Below are positions 52,122 to 61,209 of a stretch of 64,000 nt of DNA, piece by piece. The position numbers and the translations under genes are program-made. Positions within the stretch are counted from its first letter, which is position 1; every line of letters starts with the position of its first letter. The DNA is from FEN-987 sp964598845. GTDB lineage: Archaea > Thermoproteota > Bathyarchaeia > 40CM-2-53-6. The notes under the pieces are model-generated. The model did not search any database. It had not been told where the DNA came from and saw only the letters and a list, made by a program, of their open reading frames with translations. The stretch spans positions 1 to 64,000 of the forward strand of contig CAZRDM010000007.1 in NCBI GenBank assembly GCA_964598845.1, given 5' to 3'.

Positions 52122-52613
52122 ATGATTTCCAGCAAACTGGTGGCCTTCACTTCGGTTACTTCCGCCCTGACAGTTCTGCTTAGTTTTGTGACGATTCCGT
52201 TCTTGATGGGTGTGCGAATTCATTTCTTCCAGCTGGGGATAATGGTTGCTGGGGTTGTCGGGGGACCAGTTTCAGGTCTGGTGACTGGGGCACTTGGGGG
52301 TCTCTACGTAGCTTCACTAAGATCTGACCCTACAATTGTCGTCGGCAATGGTTTACTGGGATTGTTCACGGGACTTCTCGCTCGCAAAGTAAGGCCTGCC
52401 CTTGCTGCCATCGGGGCATGGGGACTGGTGCAAGCACCTTGGATATATCTGACTGGCACCTTCGTTTTCCAAGTTCCTCCAACTCTCATGCAACTGGTTC
52501 TCGTGCTTCTTACAATAGAGGATACCGTCTGCGCGATGCTTGCTGATGTTCTTTCAAATTACTTCCATCTCCGCGATCTCGTAATAGGCAGACAGCAGGT
52601 TGCACAAGGCTAG
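52089..52613 (+). CDS. ECF-type S-component-like membrane protein, possible nickel-linked
   Basis: 174 aa with about five hydrophobic segments (KLVAFTSVTSALTVLLSFVTI, FFQLGIMVAGVVGGPVSGLVTGALGG) resembling substrate-binding units of energy-coupling-factor transporters. It is divergent from nikR with 81 bp between starts. The TATA position suggests ATG at 52122 (MISSKLVAF) as the true start; the first 11 codons then fall on the repeat. A nickel or cofactor substrate is inferred from nikR only. Confidence 0.7.
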   Translation: MGITRPEFGITMISSKLVAFTSVTSALTVLLSFVTIPFLMGVRIHFFQLGIMVAGVVGGPVSGLVTGALGGLYVASLRSDPTIVVGNGLLGLFTGLLARKVRPALAAIGAWGLVQAPWIYLTGTFVFQVPPTLMQLVLVLLTIEDTVCAMLADVLSNYFHLRDLVIGRQQVAQG

Positions 52614-52824
52614 AGTAGTCAACTTCTCATCCCATGCCGTTACCTAGTGTCGTAAGATCTCGGGCTTTCGAGATCTCGTACCGAAGTCAACAATCCACCT
52701 CAGCAGAAGGAGTGCAAAAGAAGTTTCAAACCAAGCAGTGACTCACTGTACATTCTAGGTCTCCATCACCATGTTCTTAGTTCGCTTCTTCTGTATGCCC
52801 AAGCTCGTGATTTCTTGAGGAGAA
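52614..52824. other. Convergent intergenic region
   Basis: Between the ECF-like gene and the methyltransferase gene. A GATCTCGGGCTTTCGAGATC-type dyad (GATCTCG near 52659 with CGAGATC near 52669) forms a short stem that may be a terminator. No gene is seen. Confidence 0.35.
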
Positions 52825-53646
52825 TCATGAACCCTTGCGTGCTTTGATGATGATCCAGCATGGTACTTTCTTCATGAACTCATAGAGTCGGCGAGCTTGT
52901 CGGCTTCTCGAAATGTCCTCTCGATCTAAGGGATGCAAATCATTCTCTTTCAGTCTCTCAAGCTCAAGGTATCGCTCAATAGCAAATCCGTTCTTCAATA
53001 GGGCATCAAAATAGTCCTGCAAGGTCCTGTAGTAAGAGTACATTCTAACCGTTGAACCATCAGGCAGTTTTTCAGTCCACCGGACAACTCTTCGCTTGAA
53101 GTAATCTCCAATCACAATCGCGGTGTTTTTCCCTCGAATACTAACAAGTTTCCCCTCGAATAATGGATGAGTCATGCTAAAAGTGAAGAAACCGCCATCG
53201 ACAAGAACTCTATTCACTTCGGCTACTGTCGTATCGAAACCTAGAGTATAATGCAAGGAGATAGCGGTCATCACTATGTCGAATGTCTCATCTCTAAAGG
53301 GTAGATTTTCCATACTAGCAACCAACAGATTCACCCCTGCGTCTTCGTGTCTCGCAAGTCTCTTCGCGTACAGTATCTGCTTTGTCGATACATCGATTCC
53401 GGAGGCGTCCGCTCCCCATTTCCAAAGTGCGATAGAATTTTGAGCACCTCCGCAGCCGATTTCGAGAATCCTCTTCCCCCTCACATCGCCTAGCACTCGG
53501 CACCGAGTTTCACTTGGGACAAATTCCCCCCAGTATACGTCATCGGTAGGAATTCTCATCCTTCGCTGGTAGTCCTCAGAGATTTTATCCCAGCTCCGTT
53601 TCAAAGAAGAAGACAATTTGCTAACCTGAGTAGTGTAGCCGTTCAA
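52825..53646 (-). CDS. SAM-dependent methyltransferase, class I
   Basis: 273 aa; GKRILEIGCGGAQNSIALWKWGA, ASGIDVSTKQILYAK, VASMENLPFRDETFDIVMT and VNRVLVDGGFFTFSMTHPLFEG. The C-terminal YSYYRTLQDYFDALLKNGF is typical of type 11 methyltransferases. Substrate unknown. Confidence 0.86.
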   Translation of the reverse strand: MNGYTTQVSKLSSSLKRSWDKISEDYQRRMRIPTDDVYWGEFVPSETRCRVLGDVRGKRILEIGCGGAQNSIALWKWGADASGIDVSTKQILYAKRLARHEDAGVNLLVASMENLPFRDETFDIVMTAISLHYTLGFDTTVAEVNRVLVDGGFFTFSMTHPLFEGKLVSIRGKNTAIVIGDYFKRRVVRWTEKLPDGSTVRMYSYYRTLQDYFDALLKNGFAIERYLELERLKENDLHPLDREDISRSRQARRLYEFMKKVPCWIIIKARKGS

Positions 53647-53781
53647 CCGAATAGCTATTACCCGAGGTTGGGGTCAGGTATCGCTACTATTTGTGGGCTT
53701 GCGTTCCGGGGAGTCATTCGGTCGAAGAGGACTCCCTCGGTTTGGCCAATCGTCAATGGAGGCGGTTGGTTCTGAGCAGAC

Positions 53782-54813
53782 TTATTTCTGGTCCAGCAAG
53801 CTTCGAATCCTCTGCACGAACTCTGAGCTCTCTCCTTCAACCGCCTGTAAATCTATCTCTTCAGGGGACCGTACGCCGACACCCAGCTCTGCGGCCCTCG
53901 CGATCTGTTCTTGCTCGAATACCTTGCCGGCAGATACTTGTGGCGTGGTTCCAAACATCCGTAGGATGGCCACACCAACGGCGTCAACTGCCACTCTGTC
54001 GTTCCCCGCGATCATTGCACTTGGGCTGACAATTTTCCCGGAGGCAGGCCCGCCGCTGACGAAGGCCTGGATTCCGTCCATGATTATCAGGTCGGTCCTG
54101 TATGCTTGGTTGATCTCAGCTATCAGGAGTCGGTGGTCAGGAGAGGAGTGGAGTTCCTGCATGTAGTTGTAGCTGTAGTCCGGAAACGGAGGAAATCTAG
54201 TGACGAGACCCACCGAATTCTTGAGAGACATTGTGAAGTGCCCTCCATAAGCATGAGTCTTCAGGCAACAGGTCTGCACAACCCTATCCGCATCGCGAAA
54301 GGTCTTAGCGATGAGGAAGCCTCTCTTCCAGTGGGAACCTTCAGGATTGACGTGAACAAGTTCACCGTCTGTTAGATCATCAATGACCACGACTTTGAAT
54401 CCCAGTTTTCGTGAAAGCTCAAAGACGCCGCGGCTTTCAAGTACATCCCTAGTCGACCCCATGCCACTACGCTCGGCCAACGTGATCTCCCTAGTGCCTG
54501 CATCCTTCAGCGCTGTCACCAAGGATGAGAGGGTGTCTAGATGAGTTGATGCGGGGAATTCATCAGCGCTGTTGAAGTTAGCCTTGAGCGCGACGCTCTT
54601 GCCCGCGAAGGTCTTCAGATCAAAGTTTGAGAGAAGAGTTCTGACACCGAGCGCCCTGTCCTCAGTCTTGGTGAGGAAAACTTTGGTGCGCTGGACAGTA
54701 GGGATCTGTGGTGCCTCTCTTCTTGTAAAAATGTACCCCGCCGAGGCCAACGCCAACCCGGCACCTATCAATGTGGATACTTTAATGAAATCTCGGCGGC
54801 TGACTTTCTTCAT
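53782..54813 (-). CDS. DUF362 protein with Tat signal
   Basis: MKKVSRRDFIKVSTLIGAGLALAS is a twin-arginine signal with the RRDF motif (reading in parts), so a folded, possibly cofactor-bound protein is exported. The body matches DUF362 (SVALKANFNSADEFPASTHLDTL; VQTCCLKTHAYGGHFTMSLKNSVG; DLIIMDGIQAFVSGGP). No ferredoxin domain is attached. Function unknown; relatives include iron-sulfur proteins of redox or photosynthesis-related clusters. 343 aa. Confidence 0.85.
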   Translation of the reverse strand: MKKVSRRDFIKVSTLIGAGLALASAGYIFTRREAPQIPTVQRTKVFLTKTEDRALGVRTLLSNFDLKTFAGKSVALKANFNSADEFPASTHLDTLSSLVTALKDAGTREITLAERSGMGSTRDVLESRGVFELSRKLGFKVVVIDDLTDGELVHVNPEGSHWKRGFLIAKTFRDADRVVQTCCLKTHAYGGHFTMSLKNSVGLVTRFPPFPDYSYNYMQELHSSPDHRLLIAEINQAYRTDLIIMDGIQAFVSGGPASGKIVSPSAMIAGNDRVAVDAVGVAILRMFGTTPQVSAGKVFEQEQIARAAELGVGVRSPEEIDLQAVEGESSEFVQRIRSLLDQK

Positions 54814-54968
54814 ATATCAACCGATCTTGTCGGCTCGACATTTAAAGTCAAAGTATATCGTGTACGTAGGGTTCGGCTAGACTCACGCTGTCATGCGTCT
54901 GAGGATCTACTCATACCCAATTGGTCTTTGTCAGGGACAAGACACATAAGTCAACCCTCACAGTGCAC

Positions 54969-55487
54969 TTACTTCTCCGTGACTGCTGTTACCATCCTAG
55001 CAGAATTTGCTTTTTCCAGATCGCGTGCAAGAATGACCTTATCGATTCCAGGTCGGAAGAAGTTGGGAATCCTTCCACATACCGTCATTCCATGCTTGCG
55101 ATAGAGGCAAATTGCGACCTCGTTGTCGTGTGCTGTATCCGTATGAAAGACGCGCCCACCTTTCTCCTTCGCCCAAGCAAGGCTCTTCTCCATCAAGACT
55201 GAGCCGACACCCTGACCGTGGAACTTTGGGTTGACGATCAAGTAGTCTAGGTAAGCTACTGCGAACCAAGCGTCGAAGAGCACGACTGCGATGCCTGCAA
55301 CCTCGCCATTCATTACAGCAACGAATACACCGTCAGGTTGATCTCTTAGGCTCTCTGCGATTATCTGGTCTGCATCGTATGCATGCCCTGTCGGGCTTGG
55401 CATCTGTGCTAGGATCTCGCGTACTCGCGGCAGATCATCGCGCAGGTAGTTGCGCACCGTAATTGTCGTTCTTCCCCCGCTATTCAA
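54969..55487 (-). CDS. GNAT-family acetyltransferase
   Basis: 172 aa; TTITVRNYLRDDLPRVREIL, VFVAVMNGEVAGIAVVLF, acetyl-CoA loop NPKFHGQGVGSVLMEKSLAWA and CLYRKHGMTVCGRIPNFF. It lies 2 bp after the second ABC permease, so it is probably part of the ABC operon. Acceptor unknown. Confidence 0.88.
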   Translation of the reverse strand: MNSGGRTTITVRNYLRDDLPRVREILAQMPSPTGHAYDADQIIAESLRDQPDGVFVAVMNGEVAGIAVVLFDAWFAVAYLDYLIVNPKFHGQGVGSVLMEKSLAWAKEKGGRVFHTDTAHDNEVAICLYRKHGMTVCGRIPNFFRPGIDKVILARDLEKANSARMVTAVTEK

Positions 55488-55489
55488 GC

Positions 55490-56323
55490 CTAGTAGACAC
55501 TGTACTTTCCAGTCTTCTTGAGATCTCGTTCAGTGAACCTCAGCGATGCGATCCCTACTAATATGTAGACTACGGCAAGAATCGTCAACGCCGTGATGTC
55601 CTTCGCAAGAAAACTTGGTTCCGTTCCCTTGGTGAGGGCGGCACGGACTATCGTGTTACCGTAGGTGAGTGGTATCATGGCTGAGGCAGCTTGAGCCCAG
55701 TTTGGGAGTAGGCTGATCGGACAGATCACGCCCCCAAACGCGTAGAAGAGCAGGATTAGAGTGTTGGATGTATTCGTTCTGTCCCTGAAGTAAAGCGTGA
55801 ACGTATTGATGAAGAGAGCAAAGCCGTACATCGCCACGAGCGTAAGAATGAAACCGATGCCAAATGCACCCATGTTGATTTTGCCAAAGCGCAGGCCGAA
55901 TGGAACGCTTATAAGTAGTAAGAAAACGAAGTCTATTGTCGCGCTGAAGATTCCAGATAGTATGTGGCCTGCCATCAGCAGAAATCGGTTTACGGGCGTC
56001 AGGAGCACAGCTTCTAGCACTCCTTGCCTCATCTCCCAGTAGCTTACCCTACCAACCGCGAATGCGGTGCTGAACGTGTAAATGTAAAGCGCGTTCCCTA
56101 TCGCAACGAACGTAATGTAGTCCGATGTGCCCGTTGCCGATTTGAAGAGTGTTCCTAGATATCCGCCAAAGAGCTTCTCGTACAGTAGATAGGCCGAAGC
56201 AAGCGTTGTAATCGGCCAGAAGAATCTCAGTGCGAAGCGACCTATGGCCCATACTCGGTAGGTTTGTATGATGTCCTTCCATGCTGTCGAGATGAGAGCC
56301 CTGAAGTAGGTCGGCAAGATCAT
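55490..56323 (-). CDS. ABC-2 type transporter permease
   Basis: 277 aa with six hydrophobic segments in the ABC-2 arrangement (FWPITTLASAYLLYEKLFGG; WEMRQGVLEAVLLTPVNRFLLMAG; TNTSNTLILLFYAFGGVICPISLLP). It is the second permease of the exporter, 6 bp after the first. Substrate unknown. Confidence 0.88.
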   Translation of the reverse strand: MILPTYFRALISTAWKDIIQTYRVWAIGRFALRFFWPITTLASAYLLYEKLFGGYLGTLFKSATGTSDYITFVAIGNALYIYTFSTAFAVGRVSYWEMRQGVLEAVLLTPVNRFLLMAGHILSGIFSATIDFVFLLLISVPFGLRFGKINMGAFGIGFILTLVAMYGFALFINTFTLYFRDRTNTSNTLILLFYAFGGVICPISLLPNWAQAASAMIPLTYGNTIVRAALTKGTEPSFLAKDITALTILAVVYILVGIASLRFTERDLKKTGKYSVY

Positions 56324-56329
56324 AGTCCC

Positions 56330-57309
56330 CTAGAAGAGACTCAGGGTACCCTCCTTCTTTGCACGGCGTTCGATCAAAGCGATAAGGTATTGGGAGAAGA
56401 GCATGAACGAGAGCCCCATGATTGCCATAGCTAGCAAATCGAACCAGATTCTCAGTATGGTTTCTCCTCCAATCAAACTGAGCCTTGCGGCATGAATACC
56501 ATATGTCAAAGGCAGAATAGATGCTACCGCTTGTAGAACTCCGGGAAGAATTCTTACCGGAAACCTCAGCCCTGATAGAAAGTCTATGGGTTCCTGAACG
56601 GAGACAAATATCGCGCCACCCTCCCTAGTCAGAACTGCAACGCATCCAAAACACATCCCCAGACCAAGAAGAGAGAACGCCGACAGGAAAAACGAACTGA
56701 ATACAGCGACTGGATCATGTACATTGATACTTACAAAGGGGGTGAACGCAACTAGGAGAACTATCGAAACGAACATCCAGATGTTCAGGAGCAGGCCCGC
56801 TAAACCTGAGCCAAGCAGAACGGCGAAGCGACTGGCAGGCGTCAGAAGCATGATCTCAAGGGTACCCTGTTCTCTCTCCGCNNNNNNNNNNNNNNNNNNN
56901 NNNNNNNNNNNNNNNNNNNNNNNNNNNNNNNNNNNNNNNNNNNNNNNNNNNNNNNNNNNNNNNNNNNNNNNNNNNNNNNNNAGCGACTGGCAGGCGTCAG
57001 AAGCATGATCTCAAGGGTACCCTGTTCTCTCTCCGCGTCGAAGAAGTTGCCAGCCAAGAGCGTGTTTGTGTAGGCGTTGTAGATAACTTGCCCAGCCACT
57101 AAGAATCCGATGATAGGCAGGTCTACGGACGGCTCTACTGATAGAAGAATATCCCTCCCGACGAAAGGAAGATACATGAAATAGAACGTTGTGACTTCAA
57201 CGAACGGTAGCATCATGTTCCAGAAGAGTGTCCTCACTTGAAAGAAATATTGTAGAGTCTGCTTCCTCACTTCGGCCACTACGACGCCGGTCGTGTTCAT
57301 CAGATTCAT
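56330..57309 (-). CDS. ABC-2 type transporter permease, interrupted by a false gap
   Basis: The N-terminal part (MNLMNTTGVVVAEVRKQTLQ, EQGTLEIMLLTPASR) and the C-terminal part (MLLTPASRFAVLLGSGLAGL to RAKKEGTLSLF) flank 100 N. Fifty-five bases (56827-56881) recur exactly at 56982-57036. Removing the N-run and one copy leaves 825 nt, in frame, encoding 274 aa, the same size as the neighbouring permease. The start ATG overlaps the stop of the frameshift-corrected ATPase gene (ATGA). Confidence 0.85.
56882..56981. other. Assembly gap (100 N) flanked by a 55-bp duplicate
   Basis: Exactly 100 N, with identical 55-base ends on both sides (56827-56881 and 56982-57036). The two contigs overlap and should be merged; no sequence is missing. 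Confidence 0.95.
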
Positions 57310-58300
57310 TCGATTCCACGACTCGTCAGCTTGATGAAGACATCCTCAAGCGTAGGCTTCCTCGTTTCGAATCGGCGGATCTTGAATCCGGCTTGGAGAA
57401 TATCGCTCAAAAGCGATGAAACAGATCTATCGTCAGAAGAGTAACTGTCAGTTCTCCACTCTCCTCCCGTTGTGACGAGTATGCGGTGACTCCATCAGAT
57501 TTCTTGAGGAGCGGCTCCAAGTGAGACATCTCACCGACAAGGCTGACGTGAAGAGAGATCTCTTTCGAAACGTAATCTTTCAGGCTTTCAGGTGTGTCTA
57601 GAGCTACAATACGCCCCCTGTCGATTATTGCCACCCTGTCACAAAGCTCCTCTGCCTCGTACATGTAATGTGTAGTGAGCAACACAGTCCTTCCTCCTTT
57701 GCGGACCAACTCTTCTCGAATGAAGACTCTAAGGTCTCTCGCGATGTGCGGATCCAAGCCTATCGTTGGCTCATCCAGCAATAGGACAAGTGGATCGTTA
57801 ATCAAACCTCTCGCAATTTGGAGTCTCTGCCTCATTCCCTTGCTATATTGCTCGACATAGTCCTCCCCTCTGCCTGCCAATCCGACCATTTGCAGGATCT
57901 CGTTAATCCGCTTCTTGGCGATAGTGCGAGGAACACCATAAAGGTCTGAGAAATATCGGAGGTTCTCACTTCCTGTCAGCCTGAAGTAAAGCATCCTCTC
58001 GCCTCCAGCCACCATGTTTAGAATCTCCTGTACTCTGCGCGGCTCTCTGACTACATCGAATCCCTCAACAACGGCTGTTCCGCTAGTCGGTTCTAGCAGT
58101 GTGGCGAGCATCTTGACCGTAGTCGTTTTTCCGGCTCCATTGGGCCCCAAGAGCCCAAAGAGCTCGCTCCGTTCAATTGAGAAGTTGATGCGATCGACGG
58201 CGAGGATCTCTTTCGGCGTTCTATGCCATAGCATGCCTGTAGTGGTCTTGTAGATCCTGGTAAGGTCAGCTACTTCGATAGAGGCTGGCACCTTTCCCAC
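57306..58300 (-). CDS. ABC transporter ATP-binding protein with one-base frameshift
   Basis: Walker A GPNGAGKTTTVKML, signature YSKGMRQRLQIARGL, Walker B PLVLLLDEPTIGLDP and the H-loop LLTTHYMYEAEELCDR. As sequenced, the frame stops at 57407 (297 aa). From about 57440 to 57310 another frame encodes the family's usual end, DRSVSSLLSDILQAGFKIRR followed by KPTLEDVFIKLTSRGIE, stopping at 57306 in an ATGA overlap with the permease. The span 57306-58300 is 995 nt, one short of 331 codons plus stop, so one base is missing. Energises export by the two ABC-2 permeases. Confidence 0.88.
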
Positions 58301-58451
58301 CCTCGGGATCTGTGGTGCAGTGCCTTCTGAATGAAATGTGATTCTGCCTATTGACTGTGTTCAATTGCTATCTTGAGGGTGCCCAAGCCGGCTGCAGTGC
58401 CGCTACTGGATGAAGCCATTGGAATGGGAGATTTTTACCGGCCAAAATCCG

Positions 58452-59528
58452 CTAAGTCGTTTCGCCCCTCGTCCAGCTAAGAATAGTTTCTTGCTCCTCA
58501 TCCGTTTTGCTGAGGTTGGCTACCCGCACCCCTACCAATCTGATCTTCTTTCTAGATTCGCGGAACTCGTTGAACAGCATCTTGACGTATTCCTCTATTA
58601 CGACTCTTTCGTTTGTATATCGCGTATGGGTTCTTGCACGCGTGAAGGTTGAGAAGTCCTCGAGGCGTACTTTGATGCCGACTGTGCGAAAGAGCATGTT
58701 CTGCGACAGAACTCGAGCGTGAACATCATTGATCAAGAATGTGAATGCATCCATCACCTTTCGCTTATCAGCCACATCTTCCTCGAAGGTTGTTTCAGCA
58801 CTTATGGATTTTGCCGAGTAAGTTGTGACAACTTCTTCTTCGTCTAAGCCCTGAGCCACTTGCCACAACCTCGTTCCGTACCTGCCAAAGATATCGGTCA
58901 ACTTTCCAGGATGCGCGGCTGCCATGTCACCGATGGTACTGATCCCGATCCGTTTGAGTACCTCAGAGCTCTTTTTTCCTATTCCACTGATCTTGGTGAC
59001 CGGCAATGGAGCCAAGAATTCAGTCACTTTTTCAGGCGGGACTACTGTTAGACCGTCGGGTTTCTTGAAATCCGAAGCAATCTTCGCAACCGACTTGTTT
59101 GGCGCTACGCCGATGGAACTGGTTAGCTGAGTCCGCTCTCCGATTTCTTTCTTTATCTTCGCCGCGAGATCGGCTGCCTCATCAAAACTGGCTACCTTTT
59201 CCGCTACGTCCAAGAAAGCCTCGTCGATGCTGATCTGCTCAAGTTTGTCTGAGAACTGCTTCAGAATCTGCATAACCTGTTCTGATGCGCTCTCATAGAG
59301 CGCAAAATTTGGCCGTACGTAGACGCCATTTGGACATAGCCTGTAGGCTTGGGAAATGGGCTGACCGGAGCGAACGCCGAACTTCCTCGCCTCATAGGAG
59401 CACCCAGCGACAACTCCTCGACCTTTTCCGTTCTTCGGATCTGCCCCGACGATGACGGGTTTCCCTTTCAAAGATGGGTTCTCGCGTTGCTCAACGGAGG
59501 AATAGAAGGCATCCATGTCGATATGCAT
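58452..59528 (-). CDS. dinB: DNA polymerase IV (Y-family)
   Basis: Translesion DNA polymerase. Starts MHIDMDAFYSSVEQ, which holds the first catalytic aspartates; ISIDEAFLDV holds the second. GIGKKSSEVLKRIGISTIGDMA is the helix-hairpin-helix, and the little-finger domain follows. No C-terminal PIP box is obvious. The chosen ATG is at 59526-59528; the open frame extends 30 residues upstream but that part is unlike the family. About 358 aa. Confidence 0.94.
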   Translation of the reverse strand: MHIDMDAFYSSVEQRENPSLKGKPVIVGADPKNGKGRGVVAGCSYEARKFGVRSGQPISQAYRLCPNGVYVRPNFALYESASEQVMQILKQFSDKLEQISIDEAFLDVAEKVASFDEAADLAAKIKKEIGERTQLTSSIGVAPNKSVAKIASDFKKPDGLTVVPPEKVTEFLAPLPVTKISGIGKKSSEVLKRIGISTIGDMAAAHPGKLTDIFGRYGTRLWQVAQGLDEEEVVTTYSAKSISAETTFEEDVADKRKVMDAFTFLINDVHARVLSQNMLFRTVGIKVRLEDFSTFTRARTHTRYTNERVVIEEYVKMLFNEFRESRKKIRLVGVRVANLSKTDEEQETILSWTRGETT

Positions 59529-59635
59529 TATGATTCTGAGCAACGCCTGCTCTCCAGTACGCAAACGTATCCTCGCCACAAATATTCGTGTATGGCTGAT
59601 GAAAGTAATCGGAGTCATATCAAAGGTCGATCACG

Positions 59636-60615
59636 TTACGGAAGAGTATTACCTAGAAAGCCAGCAGCAATCGTCAGTGAGATATCGGAACCTGAGCCAC
59701 CCCATAGCCTGCTTCATACTGGGTCACCGTTCGAGTTGTATTTGTTTAGGAAAATCAGCATGCCTTGGCCGAAGCTCTTTGTCATGCCTACGAGGTACAG
59801 AGATGGGAGATCTACGACCATTCCAAGCGCGTCGTCCAATGCGGGCCCGCCCCAAGTCTTATGCCACTTGTACGCCCCAGTCATCTTGTCGAATGCAGCA
59901 AGGAGGGCGTCCCCACCTGTAATCCAACTCGGAGCGTCATATCTTCCCGCAACGTACACATTCTCTGAATCCACAACGATCTGTCCATTCGCCTCATCCC
60001 AGTCCGGAGTTCCCCAAGTTGTCGCCCAGATCAGATTGCCATTTATGTCAAGTTTTAGCACCGCGAGATCGTCTTGAGTTGTATTCCCCTTGGTCCATCC
60101 AGCAATGAACATGGAGCCGCCATCGATGGCTAGCCCGCCAACTTCCTCGTACCCGTAGCCTCTGTTCCAAGTAAGATCCCAAGCCATAGTCCCGTCCGAA
60201 GCTCTGTAGGCTTCGACAACCATGTCGCAGGCCCCTGCCAAGACCAAGCCAGTACAGGTGTATGTCTACGTTCTCCGACGTAGACATGTTGTTGGTTGAA
60301 CGTGACCATGAAGGCCTGATCATTCCAAGGACTGCCCCCATGTGGTCTTCCATAGTTCCTTTCCGTCAGATGTTAGTTTGTAAAGATGGATGTCAGCGAG
60401 AGGCATTCCTTCATGGGTTACAAAGTAAATGCTACCATCCGAATCCGTTTTGACAGCTCACGACTCATCATTTTCCGGTCCGCCGCGCGTCAAGTACCAA
60501 ATGGGACGAGCTCGTTTCCCGCATCCGCTTGTACGCGCGTACCGAATAGAGGAAGAACTAGCCAGATTAGGAGAGCGAGTGTAACTCCTGCAGCGCGGGC
60601 GCCTAATCGTGGCAT
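59636..60615 (-). pseudogene. Broken secreted beta-propeller repeat protein
   Basis: From ATG at 60615 a signal peptide is visible (MPRLGARAAGVTLALLIWLV, LPLFGTRVQA) followed by a frameshift near 60500 into WYLTRGGPENDES, a TGA (60458-60460), and then AVKTDSDGSIYFVTHEG and LYKLTSDGKELWKTTWG. At least two more frameshifts follow before the 177-aa frame 60247-59714 with WDEANGQIVVDSENVYVAGRY-type repeats. That frame ends with GDPV then TGA, after which SRLWGGSGSD continues in frame. It was a multi-repeat (SBBP/PQQ-like) cell-surface protein; several lesions make it non-functional. Confidence 0.78.
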
Positions 60616-60618
60616 CTT

Positions 60619-61203
60619 TTAGGCGTATGTCTTTACTATAGCATCGACTTTCGATGTGGCCTGATTGGTAACGACCTTCTTCAGGTCGTTACCTTGATGA
60701 TCCTGCGTCACCAAGAGTGGTCCGAAATCTTTCACTTCCCAAATCCATACAAGTTCAGTCGGCCCCAGCTCCTCGAGGAGTCTCTTCTTGACGCGTACGA
60801 TCTTGGAAACAGCTAAGGCTGAGGCACCGCCTGTGAATTCTGAGTATACTGCGCCAAAGTTGGCTAGTCCCTTCTTTCCGACTTCTCCCAGACCGCCCTT
60901 GCCTATGACTATCTTTGTCTTGTATTTCTCCAAGATTGGGGGAGTAAGCACGTCCATTCGCGTGCTTGTCGTCGGTCCACCCGCAACGATTATCCATTCC
61001 TCGCCATGCTTGCGAGCGATGGGCCCGCAGTGAAAGATCGGGAGCCCCACGAGCTCCGTGATGAAAGTGACAGGTTCGAGGAGCTTTTTGTGAGCTTGAT
61101 CTCGAGCAATCATGATATCGCCAGTAACGCATAGAACATCTCCCGCTCTGACCTCCGCAACTCGGTCGTTGTTTTGCGGAACGTTTAGTCGAAATTCGCC
61201 CAC
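60619..61203 (-). CDS. Class I fumarate hydratase, beta subunit (C-terminal type)
   Basis: Together with the alpha subunit it interconverts fumarate and malate. 194 aa; VRAGDVLCVTGDIMIARDQAHKKL, PIFHCGPIARKHGEEWIIVAGGPTTSTRMD and VIGKGGLGEVGKKGLANFGAVY. It begins 6 bp after the alpha gene. Confidence 0.93.
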   Translation of the reverse strand: MGEFRLNVPQNNDRVAEVRAGDVLCVTGDIMIARDQAHKKLLEPVTFITELVGLPIFHCGPIARKHGEEWIIVAGGPTTSTRMDVLTPPILEKYKTKIVIGKGGLGEVGKKGLANFGAVYSEFTGGASALAVSKIVRVKKRLLEELGPTELVWIWEVKDFGPLLVTQDHQGNDLKKVVTNQATSKVDAIVKTYA

Positions 61204-61209
61204 CTCTTG

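Noticed and set aside
53658..53840. 60-aa minus-strand frame downstream of the DUF362 gene
   Set aside because: It overlaps the end of the DUF362 gene in another frame and shows no family pattern.
59714..60460. TGA recoding (stop read as Trp) as explanation of the in-frame TGAs
   Set aside because: Many intact genes here end in TGA, including overlapping operon genes, and the same locus also has frameshifts, so simple decay explains it.
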